This document shows, piece by piece, positions 33,842 through 43,989 of a stretch of DNA of 64,000 nt. Position 1 is the first letter of the stretch. The number at the start of each line of letters is the position of its first letter. The position numbers and the translations under genes were made by a program. The DNA lies in NCBI RefSeq assembly GCF_009728465.1, contig NZ_WOCD01000005.1, forward strand, positions 1 to 64,000, written 5' to 3'. This stretch comes from Psychrosphaera haliotis (GTDB lineage: Bacteria > Pseudomonadota > Gammaproteobacteria > Enterobacterales > Alteromonadaceae). Under the pieces are notes generated by a model. That model saw only the letters and a list, made by a program, of their open reading frames with translations. It was not told where the DNA came from and did no database searches.

Positions 33842-35122
33842 ATGAATACAAATTTAAAGCATGTTAAGCAAGCAATTCTCATAGCATGCACTCTTTCAAT
33901 CACCGCAGCATGCAGCGACTCACAAGACAGTACGTCTGGAACAGGATTTAGTGGCGCACAATCAGGCTCTGGGAGTAACAATACTACATTTGATAAACAG
34001 CAAATGGTTAATGATTTGGTTGATCACGTTTATTTACCTGCAATTGAAGATGTTTTAGTAAACGCTCAGAATCAACTAGTCGCGGTTGAATCTTATTGTG
34101 AAGCGTTACAAACGAATCAAGCAGAAGACCCCACTCTAAAAACGACAGCGCAAGAAGCATGGAAAAACACCATGTACCGCTGGCAACAAGTAGAAATGAT
34201 GCAAGTTGGCCCTGTGGGTACTGATGAGAGTTATTTGCGAAACCAAATCTACTCATGGCCTGTTGATAGCCAATGCGCCGTTGATTTAGATGTTAGTTAT
34301 TTTGAAAACGGCAACGTCTCAGGCAGTCCTTACGACATTAAAAACAGAACCGCAAACCGTAAAGGCCTAGACGCCTTGGAGCACTTACTATTTACTGAGT
34401 CATTAGCGCATAGCTGTAAAACCGATAGCCTCGGGCCAAAAGGTTGGAATGATAGACCTGAACTTGAACGCAAAGTTGCACGTTGTAAGTTTGCTACCGA
34501 AGTTGCATCAGATTTAGTTGCAACTGCTGGTGAGCTAAGTTCAGCTTGGAGTAGTGAAAACGGAAGCAACACTATTATTGATTTTGAAACGAGTTTAAAA
34601 ACAGCAAATGACTCAAACAGCAATTCTAGTTTTGAGAATATTGATGCTGCTATTAACCATTTAACCGATGGGCTGTTTTATTTAGATACTATTACTAAGG
34701 ACGCTAAACTAGGTTCGCCGATTGGCCTTATAACAAATAGCTGCGGTACATCAACCTGCCTAAACGATATAGAGTCAAACATTAGCGAGCACTCACTTGC
34801 AAATGTACAATCTAACTTAGAAGCCATGCTGTTAATTTTCCAAGGAAGCGACCCTGCGACTCAACTTGCATTTGACGATTACTTGACTGCTGTTGACGCC
34901 GAATCATTAGCGAATGAAATGCGTGCCGATATTACCGCTGCTATCGCCGCAATAGAATCTTTTGAGACTGAAGGTAGCTTTGCCGACGCCGTGCAAAATA
35001 ACCCAGCAAGAGTGCAAGAGCTTTACGCTCAAACTAAAAAAGTCACTGATAATTTAAAGTCTGCCTTTATCGTATTTTTATCACTACAACTGCCAAGCTC
35101 ATCTGCAGGAGACGCTGATTAA
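33842..35122 (+). CDS. Imelysin-family lipoprotein
   Basis: A 426-residue lipoprotein (lipobox TAAC, C24) with a Gly/Ser-rich linker and an imelysin-like helical domain. MYRWQQVEMMQVGP and the block KGLDALEHLLF match the imelysin layout. The family's GxHxxE metal-site motif reads G175-L-D177-A-L-E180 here, so histidine is replaced by aspartate. Imelysin and EfeO/IrpA-type proteins are linked to iron uptake. Its stop codon overlaps the start of the TonB receptor gene (TAATG), so the two are translationally coupled. Confidence 0.85.
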   Translation: MNTNLKHVKQAILIACTLSITAACSDSQDSTSGTGFSGAQSGSGSNNTTFDKQQMVNDLVDHVYLPAIEDVLVNAQNQLVAVESYCEALQTNQAEDPTLKTTAQEAWKNTMYRWQQVEMMQVGPVGTDESYLRNQIYSWPVDSQCAVDLDVSYFENGNVSGSPYDIKNRTANRKGLDALEHLLFTESLAHSCKTDSLGPKGWNDRPELERKVARCKFATEVASDLVATAGELSSAWSSENGSNTIIDFETSLKTANDSNSNSSFENIDAAINHLTDGLFYLDTITKDAKLGSPIGLITNSCGTSTCLNDIESNISEHSLANVQSNLEAMLLIFQGSDPATQLAFDDYLTAVDAESLANEMRADITAAIAAIESFETEGSFADAVQNNPARVQELYAQTKKVTDNLKSAFIVFLSLQLPSSSAGDAD

Positions 35123-37425
35123 TGAAAAATCAAGCTATGAAATCACTGATCACCTTAAGTGTTTTGTCCGCTTTAAGTATTGCCTCTTCTCCAGTTTTGG
35201 CTAATCAAAGTGAAACAAATAATGAAGCGCCAAACAGCGCAGAAAAATCAAAAAACATTGAACACATTCAAATAATTGGCCGAGACAACAAGCTGCGTAA
35301 AGAGTCTGGTTCTGCCACCTTGCTTGATGAGCTTATTTTAGAAAAGTACGAATATGACGACATCCATCGTGTGTTGGCTAATGTCCCTGGTGTAAATATT
35401 CGTCAAGAAGACGGTTACGGATTAAGACCTAACATTGGTTTTAGGGGTGTGACGCCTGAGCGCTCTAAAAAAATTAATATTCTTGAAGACGGCGTATTAA
35501 TTGGTCCTGCACCCTACTCTGCGCCAGCGGCATATTACTTCCCAACGGTTGCTCGAATGACATCTGTAGAAGTAGTAAAAGGGCCTGCGGCTATAAAATT
35601 TGGACCGAATACCGTAGCTGGCACCTTAAATATGACAACGCGTGCTGTACCTGACAGCTTTGAGGGTCAAGTCGAAGTTGGGCTAGGCTCTAACGGTTAT
35701 AAGAAGCTCCACGGACATGTTGGTAACTCAGTATCGTTAGATAGCGGTAACCTTGGTTTTGTTATTGAAGCCTTGCATACACAAGCTGATGGTTTTAAGG
35801 ACATCGACTTCGTTGAAAACAGTCTTTTTGAAAAAGATACTGGCTTTGATAAAAATGACGTGATGGCCAAAGTTGTTTTTGATCATCAAATTAGCTTATT
35901 TAACACAAACCTTGAGCAGTCTTTTGAGCTTAAGTTAGCCGCCGCAGATGAAGTTTCAAATGAGACTTACATGGGCTTAACGGATACTGACTTTAAAGAG
36001 AGTCCATATCGTCGTTACGCTGCTAGCCAAGTGGGCAATATGGATTGGGATCACGAACAAGTCCAATTCACTCATCGCCTATCCAATGATAGCCTTAACG
36101 TAACCACGCGTTTGTATAACAATACTTTTGAGCGTGCTTGGCGCAAAGTGAATGGTTTTAATCAAATAGGCAATGGTGCCATTGATCGTACGTTGCAGGA
36201 AATTGTTGCCAATCCAAATACAGAAGTTAACCAAAACTACTATCAAGTGCTAACAGGACAAAAAAACTCTGAAGAAATTTATGAGCAAATTGTTGTAGGG
36301 ACTAATGACCGTTCTTATTATTCAAAGGGTTTACAGAGTGATTTAAAACTATCATTTGAACTGGCCGGTTTTGAAAATCTCATTAGCACTGGAATTCGAT
36401 TCCATAAAGATAGAATTGATCGCGATCATTTTGAGCAAAACTATCTGATGCTAGATAGTGTGATGACACCAGATCAAATTGGCACCAAATTCACTACCGT
36501 TGATTATGAAGAAACAGAAGCCGTGTCTATTTATCTAGCGGATACAATTCAAATTGATGATCTGAATATCACCATAGGCGGGCGCGGTGAAATTATTGAC
36601 AGCCGTTATCAAAATGAAGCCGAAGGAAAAAATACCGATTGGCAAGAAAAAGAGTCTAAAACTTGGCTTTACAGTGCATCTGCGTTTTACACATTAACCT
36701 CTGAACTTGGTATTTTTGGTGGCGTTCATGAAGGTTTTGTACCAACAAGCCCTAAACAAAATGCAGAGATTAAACCTGAGAGTAGTGTGAACTATGAGCT
36801 TGGCCTAAGATACAACGATCAAAAGACCCAACTTGAAACCGTTCTATTTTTTAATGATTTCGATAACTTAAAAGAAAGCTGTTCTTTTTCTACCTCTGCT
36901 TCTTGTACTAACACAGCTAAGTTGGATCAAGAGTATAACGGTGGAGAGGTTGATGTTACTGGTCTTGAGTTTAACTTACAGCGCCGTGAAACCTTAACTT
37001 CTGAATTAGACCTACCATGGTCCGTTACCTATACACGAACACATTCGGAGTTTAAATCTGACTTTGCTTCTGACTTTGAGTTGTGGGGTGATGTAAGCGC
37101 TGGTGATTCAGTGCCTTATTTACCAGAAGATCAATTAACGGTTAACTTAGGTTTAGAAAGCAATGACTGGCAACTAAACTTACTAGTTAAATATGTAGGC
37201 AGTATGCCGGAAGCGGCTGGTGACAATGTCGCGTTATCTGGTTTAGAAACTGACAGTTATACAGTTATCGATTTATCTGCAAACTATTATATTAATGCCA
37301 ACCATACGGTTTACTTTAAAGTCGATAATATTACCGACAAAGTTGCGTTAGTTAGTAGGCGACCATTTGGCGCTAGACCAAGTAAACCTCAACAAGCGTT
37401 TATTGGTTATAAATATAATTTTTAG
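35122..37425 (+). CDS. TonB-dependent outer-membrane receptor, FecA-like
   Basis: A 767-residue receptor with a signal peptide (cleavage near VLA-NQ, residue 28) and a plausible TonB box around EHIQIIG. The plug domain carries NVPGVNIRQEDGYGLRPNIGFRG and VEVVKGPAAIKFGPNTVAGTLN, and a beta-barrel ends in a C-terminal aromatic (YKYNF). The plug most resembles the Fe(III)-dicitrate receptor FecA group. There is no N-terminal signalling extension and no neighbouring FecI/FecR genes, so Fur is the likely regulator. The ligand is not determined. Confidence 0.92.
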   Translation: MKNQAMKSLITLSVLSALSIASSPVLANQSETNNEAPNSAEKSKNIEHIQIIGRDNKLRKESGSATLLDELILEKYEYDDIHRVLANVPGVNIRQEDGYGLRPNIGFRGVTPERSKKINILEDGVLIGPAPYSAPAAYYFPTVARMTSVEVVKGPAAIKFGPNTVAGTLNMTTRAVPDSFEGQVEVGLGSNGYKKLHGHVGNSVSLDSGNLGFVIEALHTQADGFKDIDFVENSLFEKDTGFDKNDVMAKVVFDHQISLFNTNLEQSFELKLAAADEVSNETYMGLTDTDFKESPYRRYAASQVGNMDWDHEQVQFTHRLSNDSLNVTTRLYNNTFERAWRKVNGFNQIGNGAIDRTLQEIVANPNTEVNQNYYQVLTGQKNSEEIYEQIVVGTNDRSYYSKGLQSDLKLSFELAGFENLISTGIRFHKDRIDRDHFEQNYLMLDSVMTPDQIGTKFTTVDYEETEAVSIYLADTIQIDDLNITIGGRGEIIDSRYQNEAEGKNTDWQEKESKTWLYSASAFYTLTSELGIFGGVHEGFVPTSPKQNAEIKPESSVNYELGLRYNDQKTQLETVLFFNDFDNLKESCSFSTSASCTNTAKLDQEYNGGEVDVTGLEFNLQRRETLTSELDLPWSVTYTRTHSEFKSDFASDFELWGDVSAGDSVPYLPEDQLTVNLGLESNDWQLNLLVKYVGSMPEAAGDNVALSGLETDSYTVIDLSANYYINANHTVYFKVDNITDKVALVSRRPFGARPSKPQQAFIGYKYNF

Positions 37426-37440
37426 TAAGTAATATCTAAA

Positions 37441-38382
37441 ATGCTAATAGAAGTGTTTAATGAATTGAACAACGTTTTGTCACTCTTGTGGCAAGACGCC
37501 AACGTTCATTTGCTTAGCCCTAATAAAAGGCTTTATTGGGGTTATTTAGTATCAACATTTGTATTAGTTTTTTTAGTCTACCGCACAGAATACAAAAAAA
37601 CGGGAGTGTGGAATTGGCGCAAGTCATTTGGTCGGGAAGTGCTTTTTCACCCCTCATCAATTCTAGATAGTAAAATTTGGTTTATAAACCTACTGATAAA
37701 AGCATGGATAATCACGCCGCTGCTATTTGCTGTTGCTCCTGTTGCGATTGCAACTCATAAAACCTTAACTGCAGTCTTTGGCGAAATCACTATTGCCGCA
37801 CCAGAGTGGGTTGTACTTACTAGTTTCACCGCCTTTCTATTTGTATTAGATGACCTCACACGATTCCTTTTACATGCACTAATGCACAAGGTTCCGTTTT
37901 TATGGCGTTTCCATAGGCTACACCACAGTGCTGAAGTGATGACTCCTTTAACCGTTTATCGGACTCATCCTATAGAAAGCTTTTTATATGCCTCACGACT
38001 TTTATTAGTTAACGCAATCACAATAGGTTTAGGCGTGTACTTATTTAAATCGAAATTGAGTTTTTACGATATTGCAGGTGCGAATGTTGCGGTATTTATA
38101 TTTAACATGCTTGGTGCAAATTTAAGACATTCTCAAGTTTGGTTATGTTGGAATAAACGGATAGAAAAATGGTTTATTTCACCTGCTCAGCATCAAATAC
38201 ATCATAGTCAGGCAACGCCTCATATCGATAAGAACTTTGGCACTGCATTGGCTATATGGGATCGCATGGCGGGTACTTTAATTACTAGCAATACCACAAC
38301 ACAAGACCTTACATTTGGTGTGAAGGGCACAAAGTTACGAAGTGTTATGCAAGCTTATTTAAGCCCTTTTGATAGAGACTAA
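37441..38382 (+). CDS. Fatty acid hydroxylase / sterol desaturase family membrane protein
   Basis: A 313-residue multi-pass membrane protein with the eight-histidine di-iron signature of the family: HALMH, then HRLHH, then HQIHH near the C-terminus. Such enzymes use a di-iron centre and oxygen to hydroxylate or desaturate lipids. It starts 16 nt after the TonB receptor stop, which suggests co-transcription with the Fur-led cluster. The link between a di-iron lipid enzyme and iron uptake is not explained by known pathways; it could be an iron-dependent membrane change or simply a passenger. Similar hydroxylase genes are found near imelysin/TonB genes in related bacteria as far as I recall, which would need checking. 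Confidence 0.85.
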   Translation: MLIEVFNELNNVLSLLWQDANVHLLSPNKRLYWGYLVSTFVLVFLVYRTEYKKTGVWNWRKSFGREVLFHPSSILDSKIWFINLLIKAWIITPLLFAVAPVAIATHKTLTAVFGEITIAAPEWVVLTSFTAFLFVLDDLTRFLLHALMHKVPFLWRFHRLHHSAEVMTPLTVYRTHPIESFLYASRLLLVNAITIGLGVYLFKSKLSFYDIAGANVAVFIFNMLGANLRHSQVWLCWNKRIEKWFISPAQHQIHHSQATPHIDKNFGTALAIWDRMAGTLITSNTTTQDLTFGVKGTKLRSVMQAYLSPFDRD

Positions 38383-38501
38383 CCCCTTCCTTTAGACCCT
38401 TTCCTTTAAACACTTATCTTGTAACAAAATATAACGCTACTTGAATCTTTCGCTAAATACCTTATATATAAAATAATCATAAGGATAGTTAGGGCTTAAA
38501 C

Positions 38502-39263
38502 ATGTTTAAAAAATTATTAGCAAGTGTCGGTATTGGTAGCGCAAAAGTGGATACGTTCATTTTATCTGAGCAACTTAATCCAGGAAGTGAATGCAACTTA
38601 AGGATTGTTATTCAGGCAAGTGATTCCGTTGAGCAAGATATTAATGGCTTAGAGTTAGCGCTATGCACCAGTGCTAAGTCGGAAAAGGACTTGGGCGATA
38701 GCGAAATTAAAGTTAACGAGACTGTTATTTTAAGTCGTTGGGCGATGACTCCACAGGAACTCGGTCTAAGTAATTCAATTTTAGAGGCTGGCCAAACAAT
38801 AGAATATGATCTGACTATTTCTCTTCATCCGGAAACCCCAGTTACCGCTGTTGCCAACAGCCTGTCTAAAGTTTGGATCGCCACAGGGCTGGATATTGAT
38901 AAAGGTTTAGATAGTTCAGATAAGGATTATTTAGACATTCACCCTACCTCTTTTCAAAAACACGCTGTAGAAGCCATGTACGAGCTAGGCTATAAAATCT
39001 TAAAAGTGGATGTTGAAAAGGGCTACCTACGTGGTAACGGGTTTCAGTCGAGCGTTAACTGCTACCAAGAGTTTGAATTTAAACGTCAAGCTGGGCTATT
39101 TTCAAGTAGCGAAGCCGAGCTTAGTTTTGTAAACCTAGATGGTGCTGTAGGTATCTTAGTTGAGAAAGATAGATTCCTAGGTGGTGATGCCTACTTTAGT
39201 GAAATTTTGCCAAATAGTGCTAATTATCAACAAATAAAATCTAAATTGGAGCAATGGCTCTAA
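38502..39263 (+). CDS. Spo0M-like (arrestin-fold) protein
   Basis: A 253-residue cytosolic protein matching the SpoOM family: the N-terminal MFKKLLASVGIGSAKVDT and the central beta-rich region with WATGLD-like IATGLDIDKG are typical. The name comes from Bacillus sporulation, but the family is widespread in non-sporulating bacteria and its role there is unknown. It stands alone, with its own upstream region and a terminator after it. Confidence 0.8.
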   Translation: MFKKLLASVGIGSAKVDTFILSEQLNPGSECNLRIVIQASDSVEQDINGLELALCTSAKSEKDLGDSEIKVNETVILSRWAMTPQELGLSNSILEAGQTIEYDLTISLHPETPVTAVANSLSKVWIATGLDIDKGLDSSDKDYLDIHPTSFQKHAVEAMYELGYKILKVDVEKGYLRGNGFQSSVNCYQEFEFKRQAGLFSSSEAELSFVNLDGAVGILVEKDRFLGGDAYFSEILPNSANYQQIKSKLEQWL

Positions 39264-39293
39264 TTTGAAATTCAGTATATACCAATATTAAAC

Positions 39294-39320
39294 AAAGGCT
39301 TACTAACTGGTAGGCCTTTT
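39294..39320 (+). terminator. Rho-independent terminator after the Spo0M-like gene
   Basis: AAAGGCTTAC and GTAGGCCTTT form a 10-bp stem (one G-U pair) with a 6-nt loop, followed by TTC. Confidence 0.75.
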
Positions 39321-39414
39321 TCTTATATAAAGTTTTGTGCATTTTATCTACATACGGTACATTAGATTCGAAAGGAATAATAATAATAAAACTTACGTAG
39401 TTAGGTAGTAAAAT

Positions 39415-41415
39415 ATGCGCTTTATAAACCAATCTATTGCTCGTCAATTGGTCTTTTGGACCGTTCTTCCATTATTTATTTTGTCTATAATTGTTGGTAC
39501 AAACCATGTTTTCAGTGTCAAAGAAGATACTGTTAAGCGGGTTGAATCCGGCATTGGCAACATCGTAGAAAGTAATGCAATGGAAATAAAAAGCTTCTTC
39601 GAAGCCAAAGGCCAAGTTATTCATAGTGTTTTTGCTAGTCCTCAAGTGTTGGACTGGTTTAGCAATTATAATGATCGCGGTGGCGACTTAAGCTCTGACG
39701 AAGAACATCGAGAGATTACCCGATACTTTAAGTATTTTTCTGACCAAGACCCTACGATAAAAAGCATCTTTTTTGGTTCAGGCAATACCTTTGAATACTT
39801 TGACCTCGAAGGTCGACACAACGATTTAAATTACTACACAAGCAAGCGCCCTTGGTGGGGTGAAGCTCAACAAAAAGGCTCACTGTACGTTTCTGATCCT
39901 GCCATCGATGCCAATGATGGTTCTATTAGCGCCACCGTAAAAACACCGCTTTATGACAGTAAACGAAAACTTATTGGTATAGCTGGCATGGATATTTTGG
40001 TTACAACTATTGGTGAAGAGCTACTAAGCAAAATAAAGTATGAAGGCGAAGGTTTTGCTTTTTTGGTCACCGATGAAGGTAAGCTCGTTTATTTCCCAAG
40101 CTTTAGTGAAGACTTTCCTCCAGGCTCACTTATTCAAGATGTAGATGATAATTTTAGAAGTGCGGAAGGCTTTGGTGACTTTTCAAAGCTAGTAACAAAA
40201 AGATCAAAAGGTAAGTCGTCTGTTACCTGGAATAACACACCGCATACGGTTTTATATACCTCTATTGAAAGTGACTACCCAAAAATGAGGTGGAGACTTG
40301 GCTTTGTAGTACCAGACACTGTCATTGATGAACCTGTAAATGACGCCATTGCTAAAAACACAGCCTGGGTTGTAATAACAATGCTAGTGGTTTGTGCTTT
40401 AGTTTATGCAGCAACAAAACCAATTATTAAACCAATTAAAAACCTTGTTTCTGCGATGAAAGACATCTCAAGAGGTGATGGCGATTTAACAAAACGAATT
40501 GACGACTCTAGGCACGATGAAATTGGTACATTAGCAGCTGAGTTCAACGGCTTTATCAGCAAAATTCAGTTGTTAGTTAAAGAGTCCATCGAGATTTCAC
40601 ATCACGTGCATGATAGGTCGGCGCAGGTGGAAGAAACTTCAACTGAGATCATAAGACTAGTTGATAAAGAAAAGTCTGAAATTGTTCAAGTGGCAAGTGC
40701 TTCGGAAGAGCTGGCGTATACCAGTGAACAAATGGCAAAAAATACGTCCCAAGCGATGACGCACGCCGCACTTGCCGAAGAACAAGTGGTGAATGGAGCT
40801 AAAGTCGTTAACAGCGCTATTACCGATATCACAGCCTTGTCTAAAAATGTATTGGGCGCAGCCGATGTGGTAAGAAATCTAAGACAAGACTCAGAGAACG
40901 TAGGTGAAGTACTAGATGTTATCCGCACTATCGCAGAACAAACTAACTTACTTGCACTAAATGCGGCCATTGAAGCAGCGAGAGCCGGCGAGCAAGGCAG
41001 GGGTTTTGCGGTTGTAGCTGATGAAGTCAGAACATTGGCTAGTCGAACTCAAGAGTCTACCGCCAATATTCAAAATATCATTGAAGGTCTTCGTAGTAGT
41101 GCGTCTCAGGCTGAGAGTGTTATGGAAGAAAGTCGTGACTACGCTCAACGAAGCATCAGTCAAACTCAAAAGATTGAAGAGACGTTGCGAGAGATTACCA
41201 CTGCAATTCATGAGATACAGCAACAAACTGAATCGATCTCTCAGGCTAGTACAGAACAGACTGCAACTGCACATTCCGTATCTAAAAACGTTGGACACTT
41301 GAAGTCATTAGCGGATGATTCTGTTACAGAAACCCAAGGCGCTACGGACTCTATTAATGCCATGATTGTTGCGGCAGACCAACTTTCAAGAGTAATGGGG
41401 CAATTCAAAGTATAA
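39415..41415 (+). CDS. Methyl-accepting chemotaxis protein with dCache-type sensor
   Basis: A 666-residue chemoreceptor. TM1 is at about residues 10-30, and a large periplasmic Cache-like domain with RPWWGEA and [11 protein letters not shown] follows. TM2 is at about 320-340, then HAMP and a signalling coiled coil with the hairpin tip [20 protein letters not shown] and [14 protein letters not shown]. Cache sensors of this type often bind amino acids or carboxylates, but the ligand is not known. It is monocistronic, with terminators on both sides. Confidence 0.95.
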   Translation: MRFINQSIARQLVFWTVLPLFILSIIVGTNHVFSVKEDTVKRVESGIGNIVESNAMEIKSFFEAKGQVIHSVFASPQVLDWFSNYNDRGGDLSSDEEHREITRYFKYFSDQDPTIKSIFFGSGNTFEYFDLEGRHNDLNYYTSKRPWWGEAQQKGSLYVSDPAIDANDGSISATVKTPLYDSKRKLIGIAGMDILVTTIGEELLSKIKYEGEGFAFLVTDEGKLVYFPSFSEDFPPGSLIQDVDDNFRSAEGFGDFSKLVTKRSKGKSSVTWNNTPHTVLYTSIESDYPKMRWRLGFVVPDTVIDEPVNDAIAKNTAWVVITMLVVCALVYAATKPIIKPIKNLVSAMKDISRGDGDLTKRIDDSRHDEIGTLAAEFNGFISKIQLLVKESIEISHHVHDRSAQVEETSTEIIRLVDKEKSEIVQVASASEELAYTSEQMAKNTSQAMTHAALAEEQVVNGAKVVNSAITDITALSKNVLGAADVVRNLRQDSENVGEVLDVIRTIAEQTNLLALNAAIEAARAGEQGRGFAVVADEVRTLASRTQESTANIQNIIEGLRSSASQAESVMEESRDYAQRSISQTQKIEETLREITTAIHEIQQQTESISQASTEQTATAHSVSKNVGHLKSLADDSVTETQGATDSINAMIVAADQLSRVMGQFKV

Positions 41416-41437
41416 AAACTAAATATAAAAAACTAAT

Positions 41438-41460
41438 AAGCCAGCCTTGCTGGCTTTTTC
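41438..41460 (+). terminator. Rho-independent terminator after the chemoreceptor gene
   Basis: AAGCCAGC and GCTGGCTT pair around CTT, followed by TTTC. Confidence 0.9.
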
Positions 41461-41657
41461 TTTAAATTCAATAATCTTCTTTAAATTAAGCAACTTTCTT
41501 TAAATTAAGCAAATTCAGTGAGTTAACTTCACACTTGCCATTAAACTCTAGTTTTGTAGAAACACGCTCTCATTATCCTCCTTGATTTGAAAAAACTTAA
41601 TAGTATTATCAACTTTATTAAATAACTTGCCACACTACGAGTTAAAAGAGAGTTTAG

Positions 41658-42572
41658 GTGAACCTTGTCCGTTTAGCGTTAATAAGCAGTTTTCTGTGCA
41701 TATGTTCGCTCAAAGTATCTGCAAGTAACATGTTCAAAAACTTTGAGCATTGTTCTGTGCCATCAAAAGAATGTCTAGCTGAAGCAAATCAGAAAATAGC
41801 GCACTCCACACCTTACACTTTACCTTGGTTCAATTTAAAACTTTTACAGATTGAGTCATTAATAAGCATAAAGGAATTTACAGCCGCAGAAAAAGCAATT
41901 GCGGCTATAAAAATAGAGAACACGCCTCCGCTATTTTCAAGTTACCTTACGATATATAAAGCTAAGGTTTTAATAGTTAGTGAACGACGCAGCCAAGCAC
42001 TAAAGTTAATAGAAGAAGCAAAATTAAATCTTATTGAGATTAACAACTCTTTTTATGCCCCACTTCGAAGCATTCGTATCGCTAATCTTTTGTTAGATCT
42101 TAAAAGATATGATGAGTCATTGAGTATTCTATTGTCACTAGAGAGGCGTTTTAAAAATAGTAAAGATGATCATTTTAAGTTAGAGCTATATGGCAATCTT
42201 GGGCACTTATACAGGCAAACGGGTGATCATCAGCAGTCTTTAGCCGCTTACCTTTCTGCCCTGCCATACGCTAAGGCACTCCGTCATAACCAACAAATAA
42301 TGGTAATTTATGGGCATATTGGACATGCCTATATCTACTTGGATAATCCGCAGAACGCTGAATTGATGTTTAAAAAAGCGCTAGATTACGCTAATTTAGA
42401 TGGCCATAATATTTCAGTCACAACATCAAGGTTGCATTTAGCTAATTTCTATTTCAATCAAAAAAACAAACAGAAGACTAAAAAGGTGATGAGTCTTATC
42501 AACCCTTCCTACTTAAACGATTATCAAGTTAATACGTGGGATCAATTAACGACTTATATTTCTGAAAAATAG
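41658..42572 (+). CDS. Exported TPR protein of unknown function
   Basis: A 304-residue protein with a signal peptide (MNLVRLALISSFLCICSLKVSA) and tandem tetratricopeptide-like helices through the rest, for example LELYGNLGHLYRQTGDHQQSL and MVIYGHIGHAYIYLDNPQNA. It resembles the periplasmic TPR part of membrane GGDEF or kinase proteins, but has no transmembrane helix or output domain. The start is GTG at 41658, with GAGAG upstream. It is convergent with dnaJ, separated by a bidirectional terminator. Confidence 0.7.
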   Translation: MNLVRLALISSFLCICSLKVSASNMFKNFEHCSVPSKECLAEANQKIAHSTPYTLPWFNLKLLQIESLISIKEFTAAEKAIAAIKIENTPPLFSSYLTIYKAKVLIVSERRSQALKLIEEAKLNLIEINNSFYAPLRSIRIANLLLDLKRYDESLSILLSLERRFKNSKDDHFKLELYGNLGHLYRQTGDHQQSLAAYLSALPYAKALRHNQQIMVIYGHIGHAYIYLDNPQNAELMFKKALDYANLDGHNISVTTSRLHLANFYFNQKNKQKTKKVMSLINPSYLNDYQVNTWDQLTTYISEK

Positions 42573-42607
42573 TGGTTTAACTTTGGCTTTAACTTAAGGT
42601 TCAGGTT

Positions 42608-42637
42608 AAAAAAAGCCAGCAGTGATGCTGGCTTTTT
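42608..42637. terminator. Bidirectional rho-independent terminator
   Basis: AAAAGCCAGCA and TGCTGGCTTTT pair around GTGA, with A and T runs outside. It serves both the TPR gene (plus) and dnaJ (minus). Confidence 0.9.
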
Positions 42638-42676
42638 ATGTTCGAGTAGGTCGACTGTATGACTTAACTATAAATA

Positions 42677-43816
42677 TTAACCAGTTAAGTCATCAAAAAA
42701 CTTCTTAACACCGTCAAAAAATCCCTGCTCTTTTGGACGGTACTTTGACGTTTTACCTGACATTGTTTCTTCAAACTTTCGTAGTAAGTCTTTTTGTGAG
42801 TCATTTAAGTTGACTGGTGTTTCAATCATTACTTTACAAAGTAAATCACCAACCGCACCACCACGAACAGACTTAACACCTTTACCACGCAAGCGGAACA
42901 TCTTGCCAGTTTGAGTTTCAGATGGCACTTTAAGCTTTGCTCGACCATCAAGTGTTGGAACTTCAATTTCTCCACCTAACGCCGCAGTTGTAAAGCCAAT
43001 TGGTACTTCACAATATAAGTTGCTGCCGTCGCGAACAAAAATAGGGTGGTCTTTTACATGTACTTGAACAAACAGGTCACCCGCTGGTGCACTATTTGCT
43101 CCCGCTTCACCTTCACCCGCCAATCGGATTCTGTCACCTGTGTCTACACCTGCTGGTATTTTCACAGATAACGTCTTAGTCTTTTCAACTCGACCTTGAC
43201 CATGACAGCTATTACAAGGGTCAGAAATAATTTGACCTTGACCATGACACGTTGGACATGGCTGTTGTACAGCAAAAAAGCCCTGACGCATTTGAACTTG
43301 ACCAGCTCCGTGACAAGTACCACAGGTTTTTGGCTTAGATCCAGCTTTTGCACCTGAACCATCACATGGTTTACAAGAAACCCAAGTAGGCACCTTTATC
43401 TCAAGCTCTTTGCCACGTACTGCGTCTTCTAAACTCATTTCTAAGTTATATCGCAGGTCCGAACCACGTTGCTGACGTTGACCGCCACCGCCTCTGCGAC
43501 CACCACCGAAGATGTCACCAAAAACGTCGCCAAATACATCTGAAAAGTCGCCATGACCGCCGCCGAAACCGCCGCCTCCGCCATGACCGTGTTCAAACGC
43601 AGCATGACCATGCTGGTCGTATTTATGACGCTTATCTTCGTCGGAAAGAATCTCGTAAGCTTCTTTCACTTCTTTGAATTTAACTTCTAAGTCTTTATCA
43701 CCAGCGGTACGGTCTGGGTGATACTTCATCGCTAGGCGCTTGTACGCTTTTTTGATGTCACGCTCTGATGCGCTCTTGTCGACACCTAGAACTTCATAAT
43801 AATCGCGTTTAGACAT
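42677..43816 (-). CDS. dnaJ: Chaperone DnaJ
   Basis: A 379-residue type I J-protein (376 in E. coli). It has a J domain with HPD at 33-35, a G/F-rich linker, four CxxCxGxG zinc repeats ([32 protein letters not shown]) and a C-terminal substrate-binding region. It lies downstream of dnaK in the same direction, about 170 nt apart with a hairpin between, and stimulates DnaK ATPase. Confidence 0.98.
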   Translation of the reverse strand: MSKRDYYEVLGVDKSASERDIKKAYKRLAMKYHPDRTAGDKDLEVKFKEVKEAYEILSDEDKRHKYDQHGHAAFEHGHGGGGGFGGGHGDFSDVFGDVFGDIFGGGRRGGGGQRQQRGSDLRYNLEMSLEDAVRGKELEIKVPTWVSCKPCDGSGAKAGSKPKTCGTCHGAGQVQMRQGFFAVQQPCPTCHGQGQIISDPCNSCHGQGRVEKTKTLSVKIPAGVDTGDRIRLAGEGEAGANSAPAGDLFVQVHVKDHPIFVRDGSNLYCEVPIGFTTAALGGEIEVPTLDGRAKLKVPSETQTGKMFRLRGKGVKSVRGGAVGDLLCKVMIETPVNLNDSQKDLLRKFEETMSGKTSKYRPKEQGFFDGVKKFFDDLTG

Positions 43817-43932
43817 AATAAAAAAAGTACCTTGTTATTTTAATTACTTCGCTTTTTATCACTTTGGTTTATTTAAAAACTAAGATAAAAAAGGCAAGAA
43901 ATTAAACGTAAATTAACCATATTTAAGTAACA

Positions 43933-43959
43933 AACATGGGCGTATAAAACGCCCATGTT
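43933..43959. terminator. Hairpin in the dnaK-dnaJ spacer
   Basis: AACATGGGCG and CGCCCATGTT form a perfect 10-bp stem with a 7-nt loop. On the minus strand only TTTGTT follows, so termination would be partial. It may set the ratio of DnaK to DnaJ or protect the dnaK mRNA end. Confidence 0.6.
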
Positions 43960-43989
43960 AATTTTTCAAACTTTACAAAGTGTTAACGA

